From Pantoea rodasii (GTDB taxonomy: Bacteria; Pseudomonadota; Gammaproteobacteria; Enterobacterales; Enterobacteriaceae): a stretch of 64,000 bases of DNA. Shown piece after piece: positions 13,214 through 22,208 of this stretch (its first letter is position 1; every line of letters starts with the position of its first letter). A program made the translations under genes and the position numbers. Location: the NCBI RefSeq assembly GCF_002095465.1, contig NZ_MLFP01000016.1, positions 1-64,000 on the forward strand, read 5' to 3'. Below the pieces are notes generated by a model. The model searched no databases. It had not been told where the DNA came from and saw only the letters and a list, made by a program, of their open reading frames with translations.

Positions 13214-13888
13214 TTATCGTTCATCTTTTACGGTGGGAGTGGGCATCGTCTCTTGCGAGGTGCGGGCGGGTGTCGCCGTTTCCGCCGTGGCGGTGGTCAC
13301 GAGCTGAGGTGCCTGTGCCGGTGCGCTGGCTTGATGCACGGACGTCACGGACTGAGGCGCCTGAGCTGGTGCGCTGGCTTGATGCACGGACGTCACGGGC
13401 TGAGGTGCCTGAGCTGGAGCGCTGGCCTGATGCTCTGACGTCACGGGCTGAGGTGCCTGAGCTGGAGCGCTGGCCTGATGCTCCGCCGCCGCTGGCGTTA
13501 CCGGAGGCTGGCTTACCGGCGCAGAAGGTGCACCTGCAGGCTGCGGCTGATGAATGGTGTTAGCTTCATCTTCCGCTTTCTCGATATCGATACTCTGCTG
13601 CACAGAACGCTTCATGGAATCGGCAGTTTTACGCAGCTCTTCCATCGACTCTTTCAGCTCCGGCGATAGCGAGCCACGACCCGCCTCTTCGACCTTTTTC
13701 AGGCTGTCCTGCAATTCCTGCAGTTTCAGTTCCTGCGCCAGTTCGTTTTGCACATTTGCTGCCAGTGAGCGAATTGCCCGAATCCAGCCCACGACAGTTT
13801 TCACCGCAACCGGTAATCGTTGCGGGCCAAGAACAATCAGCCCGATAACGAACACCAATACCAGTTCACTAAAACCAATATCGAACAC
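13214..13888 (-). CDS. tatB: Sec-independent translocase subunit TatB with expanded repeat tail
   Basis: A single-span membrane protein that forms the substrate-binding TatBC complex. The N-terminal helix (residues 1-21, [20 protein letters not shown]), the GP hinge and the amphipathic helix are normal. At 224 residues it is longer than E. coli TatB (171) because the C-terminal tail contains four tandem 16-residue units of the form [14 protein letters not shown] (residues 136-199). The tail of TatB is known to be dispensable, so function is probably kept. It lies between tatA and tatC. Confidence 0.95.
   Translation of the reverse strand: MFDIGFSELVLVFVIGLIVLGPQRLPVAVKTVVGWIRAIRSLAANVQNELAQELKLQELQDSLKKVEEAGRGSLSPELKESMEELRKTADSMKRSVQQSIDIEKAEDEANTIHQPQPAGAPSAPVSQPPVTPAAAEHQASAPAQAPQPVTSEHQASAPAQAPQPVTSVHQASAPAQAPQSVTSVHQASAPAQAPQLVTTATAETATPARTSQETMPTPTVKDER
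13292..13483 (-). repeat. Four tandem 48-bp units within tatB
   Basis: Four copies of a 48-bp unit encode (E/V)[11 protein letters not shown](P/S/L)VTS. The first two units are identical at protein level and the outer ones differ at the variable positions. This is an in-frame coding minisatellite that could vary in copy number between strains. Confidence 0.9.
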
Positions 13889-13897
13889 AGTTAACCC

Positions 13898-14143
13898 TTA
13901 CTTATCCCGGGCGTCGTCTTTGCTCGCCGAGGTTTGCTGTTTGTCTGCCAGAGTTTTGGCGTTGAAGTCAGCATCCTGGTCTTTAGGCTGATCCTTTTTA
14001 TCGTCTTCATCGCCCATGGCTTTTTTGAAGCCACGAATGGAAGAACCCAAATCCGAACCCAGGTTGCGAAGTTTGTTGGTACCGAACAGAAGTACAACAA
14101 TGACGGCAATGATTAACAATTGCCAAATACTGATACCGCCCAT
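13898..14143 (-). CDS. tatA: Sec-independent translocase subunit TatA
   Basis: An 81-residue protein that polymerises to form the export path for folded twin-arginine substrates. It has a short membrane helix (about residues 4-20), the [14 protein letters not shown] hinge and amphipathic helix, and a charged tail rich in D and K. It is the first gene of tatABC, nine bases before tatB; ubiB lies upstream on the same strand beyond a hairpin. Confidence 0.95.
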   Translation of the reverse strand: MGGISIWQLLIIAVIVVLLFGTNKLRNLGSDLGSSIRGFKKAMGDEDDKKDQPKDQDADFNAKTLADKQQTSASKDDARDK

Positions 14144-14192
14144 GAGATATGCCTCTAATATTCTGTGAAAAACTCTTGATTGTAACGCACAG

Positions 14193-14216
14193 AAAGCCCG
14201 TATGAATTCGGGCTTT
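14193..14216 (-). terminator. Hairpin between ubiB and tatA
   Basis: AAAGCCCG (14193-14200) pairs with CGGGCTTT (14209-14216) around an 8-base loop, 38 bp after the ubiB stop. The trailing T-run on the minus strand is only three bases, so termination may be partial, allowing some readthrough from ubiB into tat. Confidence 0.55.
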
Positions 14217-14253
14217 AGCTTGCGACATTACGCGATTTGCACCAGGCAAACAA

Positions 14254-15891
14254 TCAGTTTGTCTTGCGCCAACCTATCAGCCAGGTGACGATGCCAGCCG
14301 CCATTAATAGTGCCGGGAAGAAATCCCAGTCAGGGCGACTTAACAGCACCGCGGTGCCACTTAATAACAGTGTAGCCCCTACGCCAAACAGATAACGCGC
14401 CTTGTGATGGCGCGTGCGCTGCGCGCTCATGTCAGTAACCAGCTTGTCGACACTGTGCTGCAACCGTTTGTGCTGGCGCATGCTGTCGTAGAACAGTTCT
14501 GGCAACTCCGGCAGCTTCTCCGCCCAGAACGGTGCCTTCTCTTTCACCGCACGCAGGATTGCAGGAATGCCGATTTGATCTTTGATCCAATCCTCGAGGA
14601 ACGGCTTCGCGGTTTTCCACAGGTCAAGCTGCGGATAAAGCTGGCGGCCAATGCCTTCGATGTAGAGCAGCGTTTTCTGCAGTAATACCAACTGCGGCTG
14701 CACTTCCATATTGAAGCGACGCGCGGTGTTGAACAGGTTCAATAGCACGTGACCAAACGAGATCTCGGCCAGCGGTTTTTCAAAGATGGGTTCGCAAACG
14801 GTACGAATGGCGAACTCAAAATCTTCCACATTGGTGTCCGCCGGCACCCAACCTGAGTCCACGTGCAGCTCGGCCACTTTGCGGTAATCACGATTAAAGA
14901 AGGCAATGAAGTTCTCTGCCAGATAGCGCTTATCTTCTTTATTCAGCGAGCCGACAATGCCGCAGTCGATGGCAATATATTGCGGATCTTCAGGATGGTC
15001 ATAGCTCACGAAGATGTTGCCGGGATGCATATCAGCGTGGAAGAAGCTATCGCGGAACACCTGGGTGAAGAACACCTGCACACCGCGTTCCGCCAGCAGC
15101 TTCATGTTGACGCCATGTTTCTCCAGCGTCGCCACATCGGAAATCGGAATGCCGTAAATGCGCTCCATCACCATCATCGACTCGCTGCAGTAATCCGAGA
15201 ACACTTCCGGCACATACAGCATCGGGCTCTGTTCGAAGTTACGGCGCAGCTGAATCGCATTCGCCGATTCACGCAGCAGATTGAGTTCATCAATCAAGGT
15301 TTTTTCGTAGTCGCGCACCACTTCAACTGGGCGCAGACGACGACCATCCGGCAGTAACCGCGGGACCCAGCGCGCCATGCGGTAGATCAGCTTCATGTCA
15401 GCTTTGATCACCGGCAGGATGTCCGGACGAATCACTTTAATCACCACGTCACGGCCGTTGGATTTCAGCGTGGCAGTGTGGACCTGCGCAATCGAAGCAG
15501 AAGCCAGCGGTTTGATATCAAAATCATCGAACCAGGTCTCTACCGGGCCACCGATGGCTTTCTCAATCTGCTGCTGGGCTTTAAGACCATCAAACGGGGC
15601 GACGCGATCCTGTAAAACCGCCAGCTCATCCGCGATGGCCGGTGGGAAGAGATCGCGGCGCGTGGAAAGCATTTGCCCAAATTTGATCCAAACCGGGCCA
15701 AGCTGCTCCATCGCCAGACGGATACGTACACCGGTTGATTCGTTTTTGTGCTTGTTGGGGATCCAGAAAATGCAGCGTCGCCAGATTCGAATCGGCAACG
15801 TAATGCGCATATGGGGAATCAGTTCATCAAGCCCGTAGGTGAGAAAGATCTTGATGATGAAGTATAAGCGCCGAATTTCTCCCAGCGTCAT
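14254..15891 (-). CDS. ubiB: Ubiquinone biosynthesis atypical kinase UbiB
   Basis: A 545-residue member of the ADCK/UbiB protein kinase-like family required for ubiquinone synthesis, probably acting as an ATPase on lipid intermediates. The signature [14 protein letters not shown] (KxGQ motif) and the alanine-rich loop [11 protein letters not shown] are present, with kinase-like segments [10 protein letters not shown] and AIDCGIVG. Two C-terminal membrane helices follow (about residues 500-540). Its ATG overlaps the ubiJ stop (ATGA), forming an ubiE-ubiJ-ubiB operon as in E. coli. Confidence 0.96.
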   Translation of the reverse strand: MTLGEIRRLYFIIKIFLTYGLDELIPHMRITLPIRIWRRCIFWIPNKHKNESTGVRIRLAMEQLGPVWIKFGQMLSTRRDLFPPAIADELAVLQDRVAPFDGLKAQQQIEKAIGGPVETWFDDFDIKPLASASIAQVHTATLKSNGRDVVIKVIRPDILPVIKADMKLIYRMARWVPRLLPDGRRLRPVEVVRDYEKTLIDELNLLRESANAIQLRRNFEQSPMLYVPEVFSDYCSESMMVMERIYGIPISDVATLEKHGVNMKLLAERGVQVFFTQVFRDSFFHADMHPGNIFVSYDHPEDPQYIAIDCGIVGSLNKEDKRYLAENFIAFFNRDYRKVAELHVDSGWVPADTNVEDFEFAIRTVCEPIFEKPLAEISFGHVLLNLFNTARRFNMEVQPQLVLLQKTLLYIEGIGRQLYPQLDLWKTAKPFLEDWIKDQIGIPAILRAVKEKAPFWAEKLPELPELFYDSMRQHKRLQHSVDKLVTDMSAQRTRHHKARYLFGVGATLLLSGTAVLLSRPDWDFFPALLMAAGIVTWLIGWRKTN

Positions 15892-16493
15892 TTCGCCTCC
15901 AGCTGTGCTAAACGCGTTTCAAACGCATTAAGCGAACGTTCCATCGCTTCTACTTCCTCGCAGAACCACGCCAGTTCCAACGCACCGGGCGCGACACGCC
16001 ACTCTTCAGTCAACACCTGGCCCAGGTAATCCTGGCGGCGAGTGACCTGTTGCTGCACAAATTTCAGTGCCTGCTGTGCCGCCTGGCTAACGCCTTGTGC
16101 CGCAATGTCGCCTATCCACGGTGCGAGATACTCGGCCGGATCAAGCTCGGCAAGATCCATCAGCGCGGAGAACTGTTGAACAACCTGCAGATCACCTTCG
16201 ACGTCCAGTTCACCGCTGCGGATTAAGTGGGTCAACTGCTGGCGATCGCGCAGTTTTGGCAAGGTGCTAAGACGCAAACTGACGCTGCAATCGCCGCTGT
16301 CTTGCCAGTCACTCAACACGTCCAACTGCGATTCACTGAACACCAGCACCAGCGGGAAATCCAGCTCCTGCAGGCGCAGCTTCAGCACTTTGCCCACCAG
16401 GCGCTGACGCGCGGCTTTGAGGCTGCGGTCGCGATAGAGAACACGATTGAGGGCGGTCTCAAGACCGCCGGTAATAAGCGGGGTAAAAGTCAT
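15888..16493 (-). CDS. ubiJ: Ubiquinone biosynthesis accessory factor UbiJ
   Basis: A 201-residue protein with an N-terminal SCP2-like lipid-binding domain ([27 protein letters not shown] region) and a C-terminal helical/coiled part ([19 protein letters not shown]). In E. coli UbiJ binds the hydrophobic intermediates inside the soluble Ubi complex. Length equals that of E. coli UbiJ. Spacing is six bases after ubiE and overlap with ubiB. Confidence 0.94.
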   Translation of the reverse strand: MTFTPLITGGLETALNRVLYRDRSLKAARQRLVGKVLKLRLQELDFPLVLVFSESQLDVLSDWQDSGDCSVSLRLSTLPKLRDRQQLTHLIRSGELDVEGDLQVVQQFSALMDLAELDPAEYLAPWIGDIAAQGVSQAAQQALKFVQQQVTRRQDYLGQVLTEEWRVAPGALELAWFCEEVEAMERSLNAFETRLAQLEAK

Positions 16494-16499
16494 GATGAA

Positions 16500-17258
16500 T
16501 CAGAACTTAAAGCCGCGATGCAGTGCCACAATACCGCCAGTCATGTTGAAGTAGGTGGTATTTTCAAATCCGGCATCGTTCATCATCGCCTTCAGGGTTT
16601 CCTGATCGGGATGCATACGAATGGATTCCGCCAGATAGCGATAGCTTTCCGCATCCTGCGCCACCAGTTGCCCAATGCGCGGCAAAATGTGGAATGAATA
16701 GGTGTCGTACGCTTTGCTCAGCGGTTCAAGCAGCGGTTTGGAGAATTCCAGCACCAGCAGACGTCCACCTGGCTTGAGCACGCGGAACATTGAGGCCAGC
16801 GCCTTCTCTTTTTCGGTGACGTTACGCAGGCCGAATGAGATGGTGATGCAATCGAAATAGTTATCCGGGAACGGCAGTGCTTCGGCGTTGGCCTGCACAT
16901 AGCTGACGTTGCCTGACACGCCCATATTGCGCAGCTTCTCGCGACCCATTTTCAGCATTGAGCTGTTAATGTCCGCCAGTACCACCTGACCCGTTTCGCC
17001 CACTAAGCGGGAGAATTTCGCGGTGAGATCACCGGTTCCCCCGGCCAGATCCAGCACGCGCTGCCCACGACGCACACCGCTGCTGTCGATGGTAAAACGC
17101 TTCCAGACACGATGGATGCCAAACGACATCAAATCGTTCATCAGGTCATATTTTGCCGCGACGGAATGAAACACGTCCGCGACCTTATCAACCTTTTCGC
17201 TTTTCGCGACGGTCTGAAAGCCAAAATGGGTAGTTTCCTGCTGTGATTCATCTGCCAT
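16500..17258 (-). CDS. ubiE: Ubiquinone/menaquinone biosynthesis C-methyltransferase UbiE
   Basis: A 251-residue SAM-dependent methyltransferase acting in both ubiquinone and menaquinone pathways. Motif I is [11 protein letters not shown] and the family segments [14 protein letters not shown] and [13 protein letters not shown] are present. The start [17 protein letters not shown] at 17258 matches the E. coli length exactly; eight additional upstream codons are not used. It is the first gene of ubiE-ubiJ-ubiB. Confidence 0.96.
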   Translation of the reverse strand: MADESQQETTHFGFQTVAKSEKVDKVADVFHSVAAKYDLMNDLMSFGIHRVWKRFTIDSSGVRRGQRVLDLAGGTGDLTAKFSRLVGETGQVVLADINSSMLKMGREKLRNMGVSGNVSYVQANAEALPFPDNYFDCITISFGLRNVTEKEKALASMFRVLKPGGRLLVLEFSKPLLEPLSKAYDTYSFHILPRIGQLVAQDAESYRYLAESIRMHPDQETLKAMMNDAGFENTTYFNMTGGIVALHRGFKF

Positions 17259-17333
17259 CGGTTTTACCTGTTCCACAAACAATTCTTGCCGAAGTGTATC
17301 AGAGTCGCGCTACGCGAGCACGTGACCACCGTG

Positions 17334-18843
17334 CTATTCGTTGATGCGGCGCAGCGAAGCGCTGGAGGAATCTGCCGCATTTTCATCAGGCTTGGGATCG
17401 TCCGCCCAATCTTCATCCGCCTCTTCCGGCTGCGCTTGCTCTACCAGTTGCGGATTGATCGGTCGTTTGATCTCCACGCCCAGCGCACGGAAGGATTCGC
17501 TTTGTGCAATCAGATTGCCGCGCCCTTCTGACAGCTTTTTCATTGCCTGATGATAACTGTGCTGCGCCTTGTCGAGGCTATGACCGATGCCGCTCATGTC
17601 ATCCACAAACAGCCGCATTTTGTCATACAGCCGGGTGGCGCGATCGGCGATGCGCTGCGCGTTGCGGCTCTGGTGCTCGTAGCGCCAAAGGTTGTTGATA
17701 GTGCGCAGCGCCACCAGCAGTGTCGTCGGGCTCACCAGCATGATGTTCTGCTGCAGCGCTTCGCTGATCAACTCCGGTTGCGATCGATCGCCAGTAAAAC
17801 GCCGGTTCGACCGGGATAAACATCAACACATAATCCAGAGAGCGTAAACCGGGCAATTGTTGATAATCTTTTCGCCCCAGCAGCCGAATATGGCCGCGCA
17901 TGGCATTCACGTGCTCCTGAATCGCCTGCTCGCGCGTGGCTTCATCTTCCGCATTGAAATAGCGTTCGTAAGCCACCAGCGTCATTTTGGCATCAATCAC
18001 CACATCTTTGCCCTGCGGCAGCCGCACGATCACATCCGGTTGCATCCTGCCTTGCTGTTCCAACTGCACGCTGACCTGGGTTTGATATTCGTAGCCTTCG
18101 CGCAAGCCAGACGCTTCCAGCACCCGCGCCAACACCACTTCGCCCCAGTTACCCTGGATTTTGTTGTCGCCCTTGAGCGCTTTGGTGAGATTGACCGCTT
18201 CCTGCGCCATCTGCGCATTCAGCTGCTGCAGCTGGCGGATTTCATGTGCCAGGGTATGCCGCTCACGGGCTTCCTGGCCAAAGCTGTCGGTCACCTGACG
18301 GCGAAAACCATCCAGCTGTTCTCGCAAAGGGCCGATTAAACCATTCAGGCTTTGACGGTTCTGCTCATCCACGCGGCGTCCGCTGTTTTCAAAGATGCGA
18401 TTGGCCAGATTCTCAAACTGCGCGCTGAGTCGCTGCTCGCTGTTGGTGAGCAGGCGCTGCTTCTCTTCCGCCCCGAAACGCGTTTCTTCCAGACGAATAG
18501 TGACTTCACGCAACTCGGCTTCCTGAGCGCTATTCACTTCCAATTGGTTACGCAGTTCTCGATTGAGCTGTTCACTCTCGCCACGCCAGTAATCCAGCTG
18601 TTGCAGTTTTTCCTGGGCACCGCTGAGCGCGCCATGCAACTGACGCAGTTCCTGCTCGCGCTGCTGAATTTGCTGTTGAAGGTGTTCGAGCTGCTGCTGT
18701 TGGCGCTGTTGCGCCTCTTCCAGCAGGCGGCGTTCGGTGGTGAAGCTGGCGTGCTGGTGCCCGGCACGCAGCTGAGCCACTATCCAGCCAATGGCCAATC
18801 CGGCCAACGCCAGCGCGCCGCTAATGATAAGTTGCTGATCCAT
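17334..18843 (-). CDS. rmuC: DNA recombination protein RmuC (two apparent 1-base deletions)
   Basis: A predicted nuclease-like protein that limits inversion between short repeats. It has an N-terminal membrane helix (residues 6-25), a long coiled coil and a C-terminal RmuC domain with DVVIDAKMTLVAYERYF. As read, the frame breaks after FIPVEPAF. Adding one base in the A-run 17796-17799 and one at G17780 (plus-strand coordinates) restores FIPVEPAFLLAIDRQPELISEALQ and a protein of about 503 residues (E. coli 475). Two deletions within 20 bases point to poor base calling here. It lies upstream of ubiE on the same strand. Confidence 0.88.
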
Positions 18844-18908
18844 AATCCCCCCGCGGATCGTTTCGCTGAGGGAAAAGGTAAGTCCCTACTGTATAAATGT
18901 CCAGAGGG

Positions 18909-20177
18909 TTATAGCGCTTTCACCGTCAAATCCCCTGCCTTCCAGGCATCGATCAGGAAAAACGGCATCGGTAACAGCCATTCGCTGTCTTTTACTCTGG
19001 CGGGATAGCACCAGCTTTGTCCGTCGTGCGTCAGTTCAACCTGCTGCCAGCCGTTATCCGCATTTTCCACTTTTCCCGCCATGCTGGAGTAACCGGCGTT
19101 ACTGCCGACGTGGAAACGATCGGTTTGCCAGCGAATTGGCGGATGTGCGGGCCACGGCTGGGCATGATGGAACTGGAAGATGTGGTCATGATTTAGCAGG
19201 CTTTCGCGCACTGTCGGCCATAGCGCCACTTTGAGGAAGTACTGATCAGTAAAGCGCTCACTGCCGCTGTATTGGGCGATGAAATCACGCATCTGCTGCT
19301 CAACATTGTGAAACACGCCATGACAGCCGCCCCACATGCCCGCCAGCAGCAGTTCGGTATGGGTAAAGTAGTCGCGCATATGATGGAACCAGCATGGCGA
19401 CTGGAGCCAGGCTTCCACCGCGCCCACTTCTCGTTCCGATAGCAACGAATCGGCATCACGCACGATGTAACGTTTTACGCTCGGGTCATCCATCACCAAA
19501 AAGCGCCACAGCGTGGGGAAAATGGTCTTCTCATGCGACATATCCACCAGCTGGGTATTCGGCTGCTTGAGACGCTGCCAGACATGTTGCGGCACGCTGT
19601 CGTCAAGATAGATACGGCAGATCCAGTTGGGATAAAGCTCGCGTGCGACCTCGATATTTTTGATCAGCGTTTCACAGTAGCGCGGCTGGCCACCGTACAG
19701 GCTGAAGGAGATGATGTTTTCAGTTGGATTCGAAGGATTGAAAGGCGGCGGTGCATCAGCTGGATAGGCGACGGCGTGACCCTGACGAAAAATCGCGTCA
19801 GACTGTTCCAGCGACTCGCGGCCATAACGCGCCACTTCGTCGGACTTGCCCAGCCAGCCACACACTTCGGTTAAGCCATCCAGCCAGGTTTCAGATGCCT
19901 GCGCACGCTGTGCCGCCGGTGCCTGATAGATCTTTAAGTAGGTTTTATAGGATTTTTTGTACTCGCCCACGCGCATCAGCGTCAGCGCATAATCGCTGAG
20001 CACCTGCATATTGTGGGGCATCACACGCAGCACCTCTTCACAGCACTGGCGAGCAACAGGAAAGTCAGAGGCCGCCATCGCCTGACGAAAACGTGCTGCC
20101 ACGTTCTCTATACGAGATTGGGCCGCTGCGGGAGCATTGTTAAGGACAGGACGAGGAGCAGAAACCATTTTGCGCAT
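18909..20177 (-). CDS. TPR protein with glycosyltransferase-like domain, function unknown
   Basis: A 422-residue protein not found between rmuC and udp in E. coli. Residues about 25-110 form TPR-like helices (PVARQCCEEVLRVMPHNMQVLSDYA, GEYKKSYKTYLKIY split over two units). Residues about 150-420 resemble a nucleotide-sugar transferase fold: ISFSLYGGQPRYCETLI, PNWICRIYLDD, FLVMDDPSVKRYIVRDADSLLS (DxD in RDADS) and LLAGMWGGCHGVFH. No signal peptide or membrane helix is seen, so it is probably cytoplasmic. Substrate is unknown; the domain type often occurs beside polysaccharide genes, but none adjoin it. The start at 20177 has a weak ribosome site; Met4 is an alternative. Confidence 0.75.
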   Translation of the reverse strand: MRKMVSAPRPVLNNAPAAAQSRIENVAARFRQAMAASDFPVARQCCEEVLRVMPHNMQVLSDYALTLMRVGEYKKSYKTYLKIYQAPAAQRAQASETWLDGLTEVCGWLGKSDEVARYGRESLEQSDAIFRQGHAVAYPADAPPPFNPSNPTENIISFSLYGGQPRYCETLIKNIEVARELYPNWICRIYLDDSVPQHVWQRLKQPNTQLVDMSHEKTIFPTLWRFLVMDDPSVKRYIVRDADSLLSEREVGAVEAWLQSPCWFHHMRDYFTHTELLLAGMWGGCHGVFHNVEQQMRDFIAQYSGSERFTDQYFLKVALWPTVRESLLNHDHIFQFHHAQPWPAHPPIRWQTDRFHVGSNAGYSSMAGKVENADNGWQQVELTHDGQSWCYPARVKDSEWLLPMPFFLIDAWKAGDLTVKAL

Positions 20178-20266
20178 AGTTGTTTTCTCAGTATCAGCTG
20201 AAAAACGTGCGCAATGTGACGGCAGCAGGGTGATTTCCTATCTGTAAATGCCCGCTGCCTTGCGCA

Positions 20267-21028
20267 CTAAATTAAGCGACGCGCGGCTTCTACGACAATC
20301 TTCACCGCATCGCTTTCGGTCTGTTTCATGGTCACCGCATCCGGGATTTCTTTCTGCGTACGGTTAACGATAACGCCCGCCACCATACCCGCTCTCAGCC
20401 CCTGACTGGCGCACATGGTTAACAGTGTAGCGGATTCCATCTCATAGTTAAGGACCCCCATTTGCTGCCACTCTTGCATTGAGCCCTGGAAGCGATTCAC
20501 CACCCGTCCTGAGAAAGTATCGTAACGTTCCTGGCCTGGGTAGAAGGTGTCAGAAGACGCGGTAATTCCGATGTGGGTTTTGGCGCCACAGGCTTCTGCT
20601 GCGGCCACCAGCGCGGTGGTGCAGGTGAAATCTGCCACCGCCGGGAATTCCATCGGCGCAAAGTGCAGGCTGGCACCGTCAAGACGCACCGAAGCGGTGG
20701 TCACCAGCACATCACCTACATTGATATTGGGTTGGATCGCGCCGGTGGTGCCCACACGCAGGAAAGTACGCACGCCGAGTTGAGCCAGCTCTTCCACCGC
20801 AATAGAGGTTGATGGGCCACCGATACCGGTTGAACACACCACCACCGGCTTGCCATCCACTTCCGCCAGATAAGTGGTGAATTCACGATGCGAGGCGAGA
20901 TGTTGTGGGTTATCCATCAGCGCAGCGATTTTTTTCACCCGCTCCGGATCGCCGGGAACGATAGCCAACGTGGCGCCTTTTAAATCGGCTTTGGTGATAC
21001 CAAGGTGGAAAACGTCAGACTGGGCCAT
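20267..21028 (-). CDS. udp: Uridine phosphorylase Udp
   Basis: A 253-residue cytoplasmic hexameric enzyme that splits uridine to uracil and ribose-1-phosphate. Family motifs include [45 protein letters not shown] and [13 protein letters not shown]. The start [18 protein letters not shown] at 21028 is chosen by homology; 12 upstream codons are excluded. The upstream region carries two CRP sites (separate entry), consistent with CRP/CytR control as in E. coli. Confidence 0.96.
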   Translation of the reverse strand: MAQSDVFHLGITKADLKGATLAIVPGDPERVKKIAALMDNPQHLASHREFTTYLAEVDGKPVVVCSTGIGGPSTSIAVEELAQLGVRTFLRVGTTGAIQPNINVGDVLVTTASVRLDGASLHFAPMEFPAVADFTCTTALVAAAEACGAKTHIGITASSDTFYPGQERYDTFSGRVVNRFQGSMQEWQQMGVLNYEMESATLLTMCASQGLRAGMVAGVIVNRTQKEIPDAVTMKQTESDAVKIVVEAARRLI

Positions 21029-21062
21029 AACAGACTCCTGATAGATAAGGGATGTGCGCGTC

Positions 21063-21157
21063 ACTCTACGTCAGAGAGCGGCATAAATATGTGACTAGTT
21101 TCACTATCGATAATGAAACTTACATTATCAGAAAAACATTATGCGACTTACATCACA
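21063..21157 (-). promoter_or_regulatory. udp promoter with two CRP sites spaced 52 bp
   Basis: TGTGA-N6-TCACT (21090-21105) and TGCGA-N6-TCACA (21142-21157) have centres 52 bp apart, the spacing of CRP sites at CytR-repressed promoters such as deoP2. A TAGAGT -10 box (21063-21068) would place the start near 21056, about 41 bp from the proximal site centre. The octamer AATGAAAC (21112-21119), between the sites, differs at one base from the CytR half-site AATGCAAC. Confidence 0.75.
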
Positions 21158-21328
21158 CATTGAGGCTCGGCAATTCTGAATTGCTACAAGCGGTACTGTG
21201 CTAGTCCGGGCGGCAATGTTAATAGAGAAGAAGAACATAAGTACTTATCCCTCTGAACCCTACATCAGCCTTGCTTCTGAGCCAGGCTATAGTTACGTGA
21301 TTGCGCACTTGCTAGCACGGAGAGAATA

Positions 21329-22163
21329 ATGAAAACCGAAGACAATATGGCACATAAATCACCCACCGGCGGCTTTGCCCCGGCCGTTCAGCCCATCGCA
21401 GACAGCACTATCACCACATCCAGCGACGCGATCCATACCGGTGAGACTTCCGTTCCCAGCCAGGGCGAAAATTTACCTGCGTATTTCGCGCGTCCGAAAG
21501 ATTACGAAGCAAATTGCCGGTGGTTTTGGTGGTGCAGGAAATTTTTGGCGTTCACGAGCACATTAAAGATATCTGTCGCCGTCTGGCGCTGGAAGGGTAT
21601 CTGGCGGTGGCACCTGAACTCTACTTCCGTGAAGGCGATCCCTCTGATTACAGTGATATCCCTACCCTGTTTAAAGAGTTGGTGAGTAAAGTGCCCGATT
21701 CACAGGTCCTGTCGGATCTTGATCATGTTGCCAACTGGGCAGCACGCCACGATGGCGATATTCGTCGTATGGCGATCACTGGTTTCTGCTGGGGGGACGC
21801 ATCAGCTGGCTGTTTGCTGCGCACAACCCTCAGGTGCGTGCCGCCGCAGCCTGGTACGGCCGCTTAGACGGTGAAAAAACGCTGAAGCAGCAGAAGCATC
21901 CGATTGATGTTGCGGTGGATCTCAACGCACCGGTGCTGGGTTTGTACGGCGGTCAGGATCAGAGCATCCCGTTAGAAAGCATTGATAAAATGCGCCAGGC
22001 GCTGCATGCCGCTAATGCCAAAGCGGAAATCGTGGTCTATCCGGAAGCCGGTCACGCGTTTAACGCTGATTATCGTCCGAGCTATCATGCGGATTCTGCC
22101 GCTGACGGCTGGGCGCGCATGCTGGCCTGGTTTAAACAGTATGGCGTTGCGCCAAATAGTTAA
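21329..22163 (+). CDS. ysgA: Dienelactone hydrolase family protein YsgA (two apparent 1-base deletions)
   Basis: An alpha/beta hydrolase of the dienelactone hydrolase family; the true substrate is not established. Visible features: [11 protein letters not shown], nucleophile-region [19 protein letters not shown] and [11 protein letters not shown] with the catalytic His. As read, the frame breaks twice. Adding one base in the A-run 21511-21513 gives [14 protein letters not shown], and one in the G-run 21791-21796 gives [19 protein letters not shown], restoring about 278 residues (E. coli 271). The start at 21329 has a ggagag ribosome site. It converges on metE. Confidence 0.88.
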
Positions 22164-22169
22164 TGAAGA

Positions 22170-22193
22170 GTGGGGCGTTGATCTACGCCCCAC
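22170..22193. terminator. Hairpin between ysgA and metE
   Basis: GTGGGGCG (22170-22177) pairs with CGCCCCAC (22186-22193) around an 8-base loop just after the ysgA stop. It ends before the convergent metE stop. The T-tract (tgtttc) is weak, so it may serve both convergent genes as a partial terminator. Confidence 0.6.
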
Positions 22194-22208
22194 CCTGTTT
22201 CTCCGCGA

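Noticed and set aside
12567-13307. 246-codon open frame opposite tatC
   Set aside because: Antisense shadow with His/Arg-rich composition; tatC is clearly the gene.
13292-13483. CRISPR-like direct repeats
   Set aside because: Units are contiguous, in frame with tatB and without spacers or cas genes.
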